Assembly (NCBI RefSeq): GCF_014337155.1
Contig: NZ_CP060632.1
Span: forward strand, 1,061,001 to 1,125,000
Origin: Wujia chipingensis
GTDB lineage: Bacteria > Bacillota > Clostridia > Lachnospirales > Lachnospiraceae
Direction: 5' to 3'
DNA: 64,000 nucleotides
Positions within the stretch are counted from its first letter, which is position 1. Each line of letters opens with the position of its first letter. The notes beneath the pieces are model-generated. The model was not told where the DNA came from. It did not search any database and saw only the letters and a program-made list of their open reading frames with translations. The translations under genes were made by a program, and so were the position numbers. Shown one piece after another: positions 6,721 through 14,596 of this stretch.

Positions 6721-9180
6721 ATGAGGAACAAAACAAAGAGAAGGCTTTACAGAGTTATTTCGTTATTGGTGTGCATGCTGATGGTTGTTATGAACATACA
6801 CATCGTGCAGGTACATGCGGCAGAGAAAAGCTATCAATACTGTCAGACCAAAACGGAAAAAGGTGTAACATTCAAGGTGGAATGGGATGAACCGAAATTA
6901 GGGGAAGAAACGGTATTTCATTTGTCAGCGACAGGAGGAAATGCGTCAAATAAGTATTATATGACATCACCGAACTATTCGAATCCCGGAAGCACAGAAC
7001 GGGAAATGCTTGTGGATCCAACCTATAGTGAATGGAAAAACTATACAAAAGAGTGCAGTACCTATGACTTGAAGTTCAAAATGACCGCGTCGGGAACGTA
7101 TTATTTCCGGTTTTACGTTATGAATATGTCTTCGCCGGTTGTGTACTTTTCTATAGATGTGACGATATCCGTCTCTGACGCGGATCATCCAAGCGTCGAT
7201 TCCATTGTGGAATCCGCCGTTGCGCAGTGCAACAGGAAAACAACCGGTTCTGACTATGACCGGGCATTGTGGCTGCATAACTGGCTGAATGCGAAATTGG
7301 AGTACGACAAAACGCTTGCGTGGTGTTCCGCAGAAGGTGCACTGACGAGAGGGTTAGGAACCTGCGAGAGCTACCAGCGGGCGTATGCGAAGCTTCTGAC
7401 GGCTACGGGTATTCCGAACGAACGAATCGAAGATAGGGCAGATAATCATACATGGAATGCCGTGAAGTTAGACGGCGAGTGGTATCAGGTTGATTGTACG
7501 TGGGATGATACATCGGAACATTGGTATGATTTTGACCAGAGATATATGTATTTCGGCTTGACCGATGAACTGATGGCGATTGCGCATGAACATCATGCAG
7601 ATCTGTATACGACATCCGGGTACCAGACGCGTTCGACAAGTCTTGCGAATAATTACCTTGTAAGAAATGGAGATGCGGCAAGGTGGGCAGAAGCGTACCG
7701 GGCGCGGATACAGGCAAAGCTTGATGCGCGGGAGACGACATTTACAATTGCGGCGGATAACAGCAGTTATCCGCCAAGCTATTCCGGAATACTGAATGGT
7801 ATAACTGCTTATGCAATCAATCAGATGGATTGGTCATGTGGCAATTTCGATGTGAGTCTGCAGGCAACAGGAAGTGCGACACAGTTCACATTTCGGGTTT
7901 CTTATGTGGAAGAACATACGGAGCACAGATGGGATGCGGGAACTGTGACAAAAGCAGCAACCTGTACACAGAAGGGGATTCGGACTTATAGATGCACAGC
8001 GGCTGGCTGTAAGCAGACAAGGACAGAGGAGCTTCCGGCACTCGGACATAGCATGACCAGAGTTGTATCCGAACGGGTTGCACCGACGAATCAGAATGAT
8101 GGCAGGGAACAGGTAATCGGCTGTTCCAGATGTGATTATACAGAAGGAGGCGCTGCAATCTCGAAGCTTGCGTCTGTTGCGTACAGTACGCATGTGCAGT
8201 CGATTGGCTGGCAGGACGTGCGATATAATGGAACGATGGCAGGCACATCGGGGATGGCGAAGCGCCTTGAGGCGATTCGGATCAATATTCAGAACGAATC
8301 CAATCTTGGGATTCAGTATACGACGCACTGTCAGACCTATGGCTGGCTTCCTTGGTCCTACAATGGAGAGACGAATGGAACGAGCGGGGAAAGCAAACGG
8401 TTAGAGGCGATTAAGATTCAGCTTACCGGTGCTGATGCCGGTAAATATGACGTATATTATCGGGTGCATGCACAGTCATTTGGCTGGCTTGGCTGGGCGA
8501 AGAACGGCGAACCATCCGGTACAGCTGGACTGGCGAAACGTCTCGAGGGAATCCAGATTGTTGTCCTGCCTGCAGGCAGTGCAGCGCCATCTGTGAATTA
8601 TGCAGGCGTGAATGCATCCGGCTCTGCGTATCGTACAAGAGCGTATGTAAATGGAACATCGTCAAACAGTATTGCGATTCCGGGGTACAACAGTCAGCCG
8701 AATGTCATGTACAAGACACATGTGCAGTCATTTGGATGGCAGAATTGGAAGCTGAACGGAGATTGCTCCGGGACATTCGGCAAGAGCAAACGGCTGGAAG
8801 GAATCAATATCAAGCTGTCAAACTGTGGTTATTCCGGTAGTGTGCAGTACAGAACGCACATCCAGAGCTATGGATGGGAGAGCGGCTGGAAACAGGATGG
8901 TGCGATGTCAGGAACTTCCGGTCAGGCGAAACGTTTAGAGGCAATCCAGATCCGGCTTACCGGTGAGATGGCACAGCATTATGATATCTATTACCGGGTG
9001 CATGCGCAGCATTTTGGATGGCTTGGCTGGGCGAAGAACGGAGAGTCTTCCGGAACCGCGGGATATGCTTACCGGCTGGAAGGAATCCAGATTCTTCTGG
9101 TGCCGAAAGGGGCAGCAGCACCGGCATCGAATTATGGTGGGATGATACAGAATAATCCGAATACGTTTATAGCACGATAA
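6721..9180 (+). CDS. Secreted transglutaminase-like protein with six ChW repeats
   Basis: This 819-residue exported protein has a signal peptide (MRNKTKRRLYRVISLLVCML, hydrophobic to about residue 30, cleavage near HAA). Residues about 170-270 form a transglutaminase/cysteine-protease fold with the triad Cys215 (in GTCESYQRAY), His243 (NHTWNAV) and Asp258 (YQVDCTWDD). A middle part (about 395-470) has the Cys-pair pattern common in Lachnospiraceae surface proteins. Residues about 488-795 carry six ChW repeats of the kind HVQSFGW..W..NG..SGT.G..KRLE.I.I, known from clostridial surface proteins. Translation most likely starts at ATG 6721, after gaggaggcgagg. The substrate is unknown; a role in cell-wall or extracellular protein processing is inferred. 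A strong terminator follows. Confidence 0.85.
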   Translation: MRNKTKRRLYRVISLLVCMLMVVMNIHIVQVHAAEKSYQYCQTKTEKGVTFKVEWDEPKLGEETVFHLSATGGNASNKYYMTSPNYSNPGSTEREMLVDPTYSEWKNYTKECSTYDLKFKMTASGTYYFRFYVMNMSSPVVYFSIDVTISVSDADHPSVDSIVESAVAQCNRKTTGSDYDRALWLHNWLNAKLEYDKTLAWCSAEGALTRGLGTCESYQRAYAKLLTATGIPNERIEDRADNHTWNAVKLDGEWYQVDCTWDDTSEHWYDFDQRYMYFGLTDELMAIAHEHHADLYTTSGYQTRSTSLANNYLVRNGDAARWAEAYRARIQAKLDARETTFTIAADNSSYPPSYSGILNGITAYAINQMDWSCGNFDVSLQATGSATQFTFRVSYVEEHTEHRWDAGTVTKAATCTQKGIRTYRCTAAGCKQTRTEELPALGHSMTRVVSERVAPTNQNDGREQVIGCSRCDYTEGGAAISKLASVAYSTHVQSIGWQDVRYNGTMAGTSGMAKRLEAIRINIQNESNLGIQYTTHCQTYGWLPWSYNGETNGTSGESKRLEAIKIQLTGADAGKYDVYYRVHAQSFGWLGWAKNGEPSGTAGLAKRLEGIQIVVLPAGSAAPSVNYAGVNASGSAYRTRAYVNGTSSNSIAIPGYNSQPNVMYKTHVQSFGWQNWKLNGDCSGTFGKSKRLEGINIKLSNCGYSGSVQYRTHIQSYGWESGWKQDGAMSGTSGQAKRLEAIQIRLTGEMAQHYDIYYRVHAQHFGWLGWAKNGESSGTAGYAYRLEGIQILLVPKGAAAPASNYGGMIQNNPNTFIAR

Positions 9181-9188
9181 CAGAGATA

Positions 9189-9220
9189 AAAAAAGCAAGA
9201 GTTCAAACTCTTGCTTTTTT
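9189..9220 (+). terminator. Rho-independent terminator
   Basis: A 15-bp inverted repeat (aaaaaagcaagagtt / aactcttgctttttt) ends in six T residues, just after the ChW protein. It also reads as a terminator for the minus-strand tRNA-Leu gene. Confidence 0.85.
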
Positions 9221-9226
9221 ATGGAA

Positions 9227-9308
9227 TGCGGGTGACAGGACTTGAACCTGCACGGGGTTGCCCACTAGAACCTAAATCTAGCGCGTCTGCCAATTCCGCC
9301 ACACCCGC
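9227..9308 (-). tRNA. tRNA-Leu (anticodon TAG)
   Basis: Read on the minus strand this folds as a class II tRNA with acceptor GCGGGTG/CACCCGC, a variable arm, a T-arm GGTTCAAGTCC and an anticodon loop TTTAGGT giving TAG. CCA is not encoded. It is the last of seven clustered minus-strand tRNA genes, but a terminator-like hairpin separates it from the other six. Confidence 0.9.
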
Positions 9309-9360
9309 ATGTGAATTGTGAAATTAATATATTATAATATGAAAGAACGAAAGCTAAATC

Positions 9361-9411
9361 CATGCCCCTCCGTAAGCTGCGCTTACTTCGGTCACGGGCT
9401 GTCGCCCTAAT
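9361..9411. other. Structured spacer between tRNA-Leu and tRNA-Lys
   Basis: The 137-bp spacer between the two tRNA genes contains gtaagctgcgcttac, an inverted repeat with 5-bp arms, followed by gtcacgggctgtcgccc, GC-rich DNA within an AT-rich spacer. No coding potential is visible. It could be a small interspersed repeat or a processing structure. Confidence 0.35.
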
Positions 9412-9438
9412 AAAAAATTAGCAGATGAATTCATCTGC
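9412..9438 (-). terminator. Hairpin terminator inside the minus-strand tRNA cluster
   Basis: The 18-bp perfect palindrome gcagatgaattcatctgc is followed, reading on the minus strand, by taattttttat. It would end the Pro-Gly-Arg-His-Gln-Lys transcript before tRNA-Leu. Confidence 0.6.
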
Positions 9439-9445
9439 CAAAGAG

Positions 9446-9518
9446 TGAGCCACGGGGGAATCGAACCCCCGACAACTTGATTAAAAGTCAAGTGCTCTAC
9501 CGACTGAGCTAGTGGCCC
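9446..9518 (-). tRNA. tRNA-Lys (anticodon TTT)
   Basis: The minus strand gives acceptor GGGCCAC/GTGGCTC, D-arm AGCTCAGTCGGTAGAGC, anticodon loop CTTTTAA and T-loop GGTTCGATTCC. CCA is not encoded. Confidence 0.95.
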
Positions 9519-9534
9519 GTATAAAATAAAAAAG

Positions 9535-9606
9535 CTGGGCTAGTTGGATTCGAACCAACGAATGCAGGAGTCAAAGTCCTGTGCCTTACCGCTTGGCGAT
9601 AGCCCA
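9535..9606 (-). tRNA. tRNA-Gln (anticodon TTG)
   Basis: The minus strand gives acceptor TGGGCTA/TAGCCCA with discriminator G, anticodon loop CTTTGAC and T-arm TTGGTTCGAATCCAA. CCA is not encoded. Confidence 0.95.
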
Positions 9607-9648
9607 TTAAAAACCTACTCTTGCAAAGCCTGCAATCTAAAAGAAGAG

Positions 9649-9723
9649 GGTGGATAGAGGGACTCGAACCCTCGGCCTCCAGAGCCACAATCTGGCGCGC
9701 TAGCCAACTGCGCCATACCCACC
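9649..9723 (-). tRNA. tRNA-His (anticodon GTG)
   Basis: The minus strand gives acceptor GTGGGTA/TATCCAC with the extra 5' G opposite C73 that marks tRNA-His, and anticodon loop TTGTGGC. The T-arm GAGGGTTCGAGTCCCTC is intact. Confidence 0.95.
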
Positions 9724-9737
9724 ATATAATATAAAAA

Positions 9738-9811
<74 letters not shown>

Positions 9812-9851
9812 ATAATATCTTGCATACACGAAATGTATTTGCAAAATAAAG

Positions 9852-9922
9852 AGCGGGTGATGGGAATCGAACCCACGTATCTAGCTTGGAAGGCTAGTGT
9901 TCTACCATTGAACTACACCCGC
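9852..9922 (-). tRNA. tRNA-Gly (anticodon TCC)
   Basis: The minus strand gives acceptor GCGGGTG/CACCCGC with discriminator T, and anticodon loop CTTCCAA. The gene is compact at 71 nt, as usual for tRNA-Gly. Confidence 0.95.
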
Positions 9923-9955
9923 TTAATCTGAGCTTGGCGAAGAGAAGATATTAAG

Positions 9956-10030
9956 TCGGGGTGACAGGACTCGAACCTGCGACCTCCTGATCCCAAATCA
10001 GGCGCTCTAGCCAAACTGAGCCACACCCCG
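9956..10030 (-). tRNA. tRNA-Pro (anticodon TGG)
   Basis: The minus strand gives acceptor CGGGGTG/CACCCCG and anticodon loop TTTGGGA. This is the first gene of the minus-strand cluster, about 40 bp downstream of a consensus promoter. Confidence 0.95.
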
Positions 10031-10071
10031 ATAAGGCATTTATTTGTCTGCCTCGTCTCAACGCAAGTGTT

Positions 10072-10100
10072 ATTATACATAAAGCAGGGGTGGTTGTCAA
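10072..10100 (-). promoter_or_regulatory. Sigma-A promoter of the seven-tRNA cluster
   Basis: On the minus strand there is a perfect -35 TTGACA (10100-10095) and a perfect -10 TATAAT (10077-10072), with a 17-nt spacer. It faces the tRNA-Pro gene. Confidence 0.85.
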
Positions 10101-10221
10101 CAACTTTTTTTAAAAAATTTAAAATGCCGAAAAATATAGGAAAATAGCGCCATTTCTTGGAATTTGTCGACGAGTGTGGTACACTAGGCAATGCAAAAAG
10201 ATTTTTAAAGAGGAAAAAACA

Positions 10222-11169
10222 ATGGATAATTTTATATTTAGTGTGAATGTGACGATTCCGATTTTCCTGATTATTCTGTTAGGATATATATTAAGAAGGA
10301 TCGGTTTTCTGACGGACGAATTTGTGCGTGTGGCGAATAAATATGTGTTTATTGTCGCACTTCCGGTTATGTTGTTCCGGGATATTGCAGGTTCCGATGT
10401 GAGAAAGGATATGAATGTAAAGTTCTTCCTGTTCTGTATGATCGTGACGATCATTATGTTCTTTCTTGTGTGGGGCATTGCAAAGCTTACCCTGAAGGAC
10501 AAGACAATGGTAGGGGCGTTTGCACAGGCGGGCGCGCGGGGAAGCGCAGCAATTCTGGGTGTTGCATTTGTGGAGAATATCTGTGGGGAGATCGGCATGA
10601 CACCGCTTATGATCGTGGCGGCAGTTCCGTTCTTCAATATATTATCAGTCATTATATTGGTATTTAATGCAAATACAGAGGCAAATAAAGATTATGGTAA
10701 AATCAAGAACGCTTGTATCAACATTGCGAAAAATCCAATTATTATAGGAATTGTTCTGGGACTGATCGCATCACTGGTACGGTTGCCAATCCCGACGATT
10801 CCGGCACGGACACTCAATTATGTTGCGCAGACTGCAACACCGATTGCATTGCTGGCGGTGGGTGCCGGGTTTGACACGAAACAGGCGATTGCCAGACTCA
10901 AGCCTGCCCTTGGTGCAACTTTTATCAAACTGATCGGATTGCCACTCGTGTTTTTACCATTTGCATATAAGCTCGGATTTGCACCGAGTGAGATGGTAGC
11001 GATTTTGATTATGCTGGCATCCCCGACGACGGTGAGCTGTTATGTCATGGCGAAGAATATGGACAACGATGATATCCTGACTTCCAATGTTATTGTGCTT
11101 ACGACATTGCTGTCATCTGTGACACTTACCTTGTGGATCTTTATTTTGCGCTCGATTGGATGCATCTAA
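10222..11169 (+). CDS. AEC (auxin efflux carrier) family transporter
   Basis: This 315-residue integral membrane protein is of the AEC/BART type, which in bacteria includes malonate or other carboxylate permeases. It has about ten hydrophobic segments in two similar halves. It opens with FSVNVTIPIFLIILLGYILR and has the conserved second-half segment PTTVSCYVMAKNMDNDDILT before the last helix. The true start is ATG 10222 after aaagaggaaaaaac; the open frame extends upstream to 10174 without a binding site. The gene stands alone between two tRNA clusters on opposite strands. The substrate cannot be told from sequence; organic acid export or uptake is the family's usual role. Confidence 0.85.
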   Translation: MDNFIFSVNVTIPIFLIILLGYILRRIGFLTDEFVRVANKYVFIVALPVMLFRDIAGSDVRKDMNVKFFLFCMIVTIIMFFLVWGIAKLTLKDKTMVGAFAQAGARGSAAILGVAFVENICGEIGMTPLMIVAAVPFFNILSVIILVFNANTEANKDYGKIKNACINIAKNPIIIGIVLGLIASLVRLPIPTIPARTLNYVAQTATPIALLAVGAGFDTKQAIARLKPALGATFIKLIGLPLVFLPFAYKLGFAPSEMVAILIMLASPTTVSCYVMAKNMDNDDILTSNVIVLTTLLSSVTLTLWIFILRSIGCI

Positions 11170-11234
11170 AAACCACGTAAATATGCGGGCTTCAGAGCAT
11201 TTGAAAAAATATGTTAAAAAATTCAAGAAAATGC

Positions 11235-11263
11235 TTGACAAATGGAAGCAAGGTATGTAAAAT
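11235..11263 (+). promoter_or_regulatory. Sigma-A promoter of tRNA-Val/tRNA-Met
   Basis: A perfect -35 TTGACA (11235-11240), a 17-nt spacer and -10 TAAAAT (11258-11263) lie 35 bp before tRNA-Val. Confidence 0.8.
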
Positions 11264-11298
11264 AGCAAGAGTGTTGAGCAAACAACACAAAAACGAAT

Positions 11299-11371
11299 GG
11301 GATCTTAGCTCAGCTGGGAGAGCATCTGCCTTACAAGCAGAGGGTCATAGGTTCGAGCCCTATAGGTCCCA
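11299..11371 (+). tRNA. tRNA-Val (anticodon TAC)
   Basis: Acceptor GGGATCT pairs with AGGTCCC, the D-arm is AGCTCAGCTGGGAGAGC, and the anticodon loop CTTACAA gives TAC. CCA is not encoded. tRNA-Met follows after 7 bp. Confidence 0.95.
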
Positions 11372-11378
11372 TTTTTAT

Positions 11379-11452
11379 GGCGGAATAGCTCAGTTGGCTA
11401 GAGCACACGGTTCATACCCGTGGTGTCGAGGGTTCAAATCCCCCTTCCGCTA
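11379..11452 (+). tRNA. tRNA-Met (anticodon CAT), elongator type
   Basis: Acceptor GGCGGAA pairs with TTCCGCT, and the anticodon loop TTCATAC gives CAT. It lacks the C1-A72 mismatch and the three G-C anticodon-stem pairs of initiator tRNA, so it is read as elongator Met. A lysidine-modified Ile tRNA is the alternative but fits less well. Confidence 0.88.
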
Positions 11453-11497
11453 TTTTTTTATGCCTGAAATTCTATATAGAATAGAATGTGCAAATAG

Positions 11498-11530
11498 AAT
11501 CTCATGTCAGAAATGGCATGAGATTTTTTT
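11498..11530 (+). terminator. Terminator after tRNA-Met
   Basis: A 9-bp stem (aatctcatg / catgagatt) is followed by T residues. The rest of the roughly 300-bp interval 11453-11755 holds only a small palindrome (attctatatagaat) and the promoter at 11680; no gene is seen. Confidence 0.75.
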
Positions 11531-11679
11531 GTGCCTTTTTGTCGATGCGCGGTTGTCGAATTCGTTCGGATGCTGTTCTAAAATATGTAAATAATGCAGG
11601 AAATGTGATTAATTGTGACAAAACATCGAAAAATGTTACAAAAATGTTTCAAATATTTCTAAAAAATTTCAAAAATGTA

Positions 11680-11708
11680 TTGACAAGTTAACAAACATGA
11701 TGTTAAAT
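11680..11708 (+). promoter_or_regulatory. Promoter of the secreted 3D-domain-like protein gene
   Basis: -35 TTGACA (11680-11685), a 17-nt spacer and -10 TTAAAT (11703-11708) lie about 50 bp before the start codon. Confidence 0.7.
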
Positions 11709-11755
11709 AGGGGAAGTTTGTTGCGAACAAACGGTTTTGGAAAAGGAGTGATTAG

Positions 11756-12658
11756 ATGAGGTTAAACATCGAAAAGCTAATGATAGGATTTGTGATGATC
11801 TTAGCAGTATGTTTATACGCACCAACATTATTGGAAGATTACAAAGCCAATAGCACAACAAATGAGAAGGTAACAGAGGTACTTGCAGAAGCTCCGGCAC
11901 CGGCAATGACAACAGAGTCTATGGTGCTTGCAGCAGTTACAACGCAGGAGCGCATCGGAGAAGCTGTTCAGGCAGCGAAAGTTACAGAGAGTATTGGGAA
12001 TGATATGACAAAGGCTGTAACGACTGATGTAGCAAAACTCACACCGAAGTTTCAGACAAATATGAATGTGACAAATATGATAGAAGAAACATCGGTTGCA
12101 GACAGAAGCATGCTTCAGACGATGGTCGAAGCACGGACGAATCCGGTATATTCGGAGTTCATCGCACATGTAAAGTCATTACCAGTTGAGATCAAGCCGT
12201 CACTGATGGCGAGCGACGAGCGAGACAAGGTATTGGCAGTTCGCGACAATTATGATGAATTCCTGAAGACGGTAGAGACATATTATGCAGAGAAGGCAGT
12301 TTTAAAAACCGCACAAAATGCACAGACATATGTGACTACATATACAAATCAGACCGGAGACGGAAAGCTGACTGCATCCAAGGGTGTAAACTACGGACCA
12401 AGCGGAAAAGAAACGTATTACAACTTGAATATGAATGGTGTCGTAGCAACGATGCAGGGAATGGGAATTCCAGGGCAGTATTGGGTTCGCGAGGATGGCG
12501 TAAAAATGTACGGTGATTATGTTATGGTTGCCGCAGATCTGAACACACATCCAAGAGGATCGCTTGTAGAGAGCAGCCTTGGTACAGCGATAGTAGTAGA
12601 TACAGGCGGATTTGCAGCGTCAAATCCAAATCAGTTAGATATTGCAACTGCATGGTAA
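11756..12658 (+). CDS. Secreted protein with C-terminal 3D/RlpA-like domain
   Basis: This 300-residue protein has an N-terminal membrane or signal segment (KLMIGFVMILAVCLYAPTLL), an Ala/Thr/Glu-rich low-complexity linker (to about residue 200) and a C-terminal domain of about 95 residues. In that domain VAADLNTHPRGSLVESSLG followed by AIVVDTGG and LDIATAW gives the three spaced Asp residues of 3D domains. Such domains form a double-psi beta-barrel in Rpf/MltA-like cell-wall enzymes. A peptidoglycan-related role is therefore inferred. No catalytic partner domain or LysM motif is visible. The gene is monocistronic, with a consensus promoter before it and a strong terminator after it. Confidence 0.65.
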   Translation: MRLNIEKLMIGFVMILAVCLYAPTLLEDYKANSTTNEKVTEVLAEAPAPAMTTESMVLAAVTTQERIGEAVQAAKVTESIGNDMTKAVTTDVAKLTPKFQTNMNVTNMIEETSVADRSMLQTMVEARTNPVYSEFIAHVKSLPVEIKPSLMASDERDKVLAVRDNYDEFLKTVETYYAEKAVLKTAQNAQTYVTTYTNQTGDGKLTASKGVNYGPSGKETYYNLNMNGVVATMQGMGIPGQYWVREDGVKMYGDYVMVAADLNTHPRGSLVESSLGTAIVVDTGGFAASNPNQLDIATAW

Positions 12659-12661
12659 AAG

Positions 12662-12706
12662 AAAAGGGAATGTTTTCATGAATTACATGGAAACATTCCC
12701 TTTTTT
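12662..12706. terminator. Terminator between convergent genes
   Basis: The arms aaaagggaatgtttt and gaaacattccctttttt, each continued by a catg, form a long stem with T or A tracts on both sides. It can serve both the plus-strand gene and the minus-strand Gly-rich gene. Confidence 0.8.
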
Positions 12707-12740
12707 CTTTTAAATCAAATTGGCAAATTCGGATTCAGCG

Positions 12741-13775
12741 TTATGACTGGTTATTATCCTGATTATCGTATTTAGCCTTTAAATCATCCATCGGTGTGGA
12801 ACCAAAGGTTTCAAGCGGTGTCTTTAATGTACGCTCTAAGTCCTCCTGCTCCTTGTTCTTCTGTGCGGTACGCTTCTTCCACCATGAGAAGAGGATACAT
12901 ACGACGATGACAACCGCTGCTGCGATGATCAGTACCTTGAATACGCCGGCAGAATGATTCGTTGCCTTGGCGATGGTACGAGTCTTTACGAACATTACAT
13001 AGAACTGGATACCGGTTGCATCGTAGAATTCCTGTGCGCCGGTTACGACGTTGTTCTTTGTATCAATCCAGTTTAAATCATCCCGATAGCAGTGAGAGTC
13101 AAATGCCTTGTCGGATTTGATTTTTGAGATGCCATCCTGCTTCATGATTTCCAATGTGTCTTCCAGCATGCCCTTTAACTGGATACCGAGATCATCATTG
13201 TAGTTATTCTGATATGCGGAGATCATACTGTTAATGTATGTATCCATAAGTGCATTGGCTTTGACACCATATTTGAACTGACCATTGTCGTTTTCATCTA
13301 CGACCAGGAGCAGTCCGTCCTCGCGACCGCTGAATATTGTATTATACTGATCTTCTGCGTATTCGGAAATACGGTTATCGCTGAGTGTGTCGCCTGTATA
13401 TCCACCTTTAAACTGCATATAGAAAGAGAATACGATCAGGACGAGCATGAGCATGATTATAGTAACAAATGCACCGCCGCTACTGCCGTTTGAATATACG
13501 TAAGTTGTTCTGCCTCCATAATATCTTCTTCTCGGTGGTGGAGGTGGTGGCATGCCCGGACCTCCATGATAGTAATGTGGCCCCGGACCGTAATCGTCGT
13601 ATGGTCTAGGTCCCGGACCGGGACCGTGAGGCCTTGGACCACCGCCAAAACCGCCTCCGCGTGAACCACTGCTGCGAAAGCTACCGCCACCGCCGCTGAA
13701 ACTTGCACCATGATGACTGCCGCCACCGTGACCGCCGCTGCTAAAGCCGCCGCCACCGCCGCCGGATCTACCCAT
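12741..13775 (-). CDS. Gly/Pro-rich N-terminal membrane protein of unknown function
   Basis: This 344-residue protein starts with about 95 residues of Gly/Ser/Pro/His low complexity (for example SGGHGGGSHHGASFSGGGGS, then a run of prolines). A membrane helix follows at about 100-122 (FVTIIMLMLVLIVFSFYM). Next is an external domain of about 150 residues and a second helix at about 273-297 (VLIIAAAVVIVVCILFSW), then a charged tail. The domain between the helices (GLLLVVDENDNGQFKYGVKA) slightly recalls TPM/YgcG proteins, but the match is too weak to assert. The start ATG follows gaggaggg on the minus strand. It is divergent from ispF with a 218-bp spacer in which no further gene is seen. Confidence 0.7.
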   Translation of the reverse strand: MGRSGGGGGGFSSGGHGGGSHHGASFSGGGGSFRSSGSRGGGFGGGPRPHGPGPGPRPYDDYGPGPHYYHGGPGMPPPPPPRRRYYGGRTTYVYSNGSSGGAFVTIIMLMLVLIVFSFYMQFKGGYTGDTLSDNRISEYAEDQYNTIFSGREDGLLLVVDENDNGQFKYGVKANALMDTYINSMISAYQNNYNDDLGIQLKGMLEDTLEIMKQDGISKIKSDKAFDSHCYRDDLNWIDTKNNVVTGAQEFYDATGIQFYVMFVKTRTIAKATNHSAGVFKVLIIAAAVVIVVCILFSWWKKRTAQKNKEQEDLERTLKTPLETFGSTPMDDLKAKYDNQDNNQS

Positions 13776-13993
13776 AATAAACCCTCCTCATTATGTATAA
13801 ATTTGTACAGTACATTTTACTCTATGCCTGTGATAGTAACATTTTACAATGAAATGACAGATTCGTAAATATAGAAAAACAAATTGTGGCAATTCTAACC
13901 ATGAGAAAAGGAAACGTTTGCATATATGGGGCAAATATGATAGATTATAGTACGATACTTTAATTTTGCCTGATATAAAGGAGCGTAGGAACC

Positions 13994-14560
13994 ATGAGAG
14001 TTGGCATGGGATATGATGTGCATAAATTAGTCGAGGGACGCCGCCTGATTTTGGGAGGCGTGGAGATCCCGTATGAGAAAGGTCTGCTTGGACATTCGGA
14101 TGCGGATGTGCTGGTGCATGCGATTATGGATGCGCTGCTTGGGGCTGCAGCTTTGGGAGATATCGGAAAACATTTCCCAGATACCGATCCGGCTTACGAA
14201 GGCGCGGACAGTATGCGGCTTCTGGAGGAAGTGCGGAAGCTTCTGGATGCAAATAATTATGTGATTGGAAATGTAGATGCAACCGTGATTGCGCAGCGAC
14301 CAAAGCTTGCGCCGTATATTGATGCAATGCGGGAGAACATTGCGGCACGGCTGCAGATTGATAAAAATCAGGTTAATGTCAAGGCGACAACAGAGGAAGG
14401 CCTTGGATTTACCGGGCAGGGACAGGGAATCAGTTCCCAGGCGATCTGCCTGCTTGAGACAATCGATAATTTTGATTATCGAAGCTCGCGTGTGGTAGAT
14501 GATACTGTAGAAAATGCTGCCAATCCATGCATGGGATGCATGGGTTGTGCAAAAAGATAA
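13994..14560 (+). CDS. ispF: 2-C-methyl-D-erythritol 2,4-cyclodiphosphate synthase with Cys-rich tail
   Basis: IspF makes the cyclic diphosphate intermediate of the MEP isoprenoid pathway. Zinc ligands Asp8, His10 and His42 are present ([14 protein letters not shown]). The conserved regions [11 protein letters not shown] and [20 protein letters not shown] are intact. The family is usually about 157 residues; this protein has 188. The extra 30 residues end in [10 protein letters not shown], a Cys-rich tail not needed for the known fold. It could bind metal or FeS or form disulfides. A GNAT gene starts 36 bp downstream. The start follows aaaggagcg. Confidence 0.95.
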   Translation: MRVGMGYDVHKLVEGRRLILGGVEIPYEKGLLGHSDADVLVHAIMDALLGAAALGDIGKHFPDTDPAYEGADSMRLLEEVRKLLDANNYVIGNVDATVIAQRPKLAPYIDAMRENIAARLQIDKNQVNVKATTEEGLGFTGQGQGISSQAICLLETIDNFDYRSSRVVDDTVENAANPCMGCMGCAKR

Positions 14561-14596
14561 AAATAATAGATAGATATAGGAGGATATTTTAGTTTC

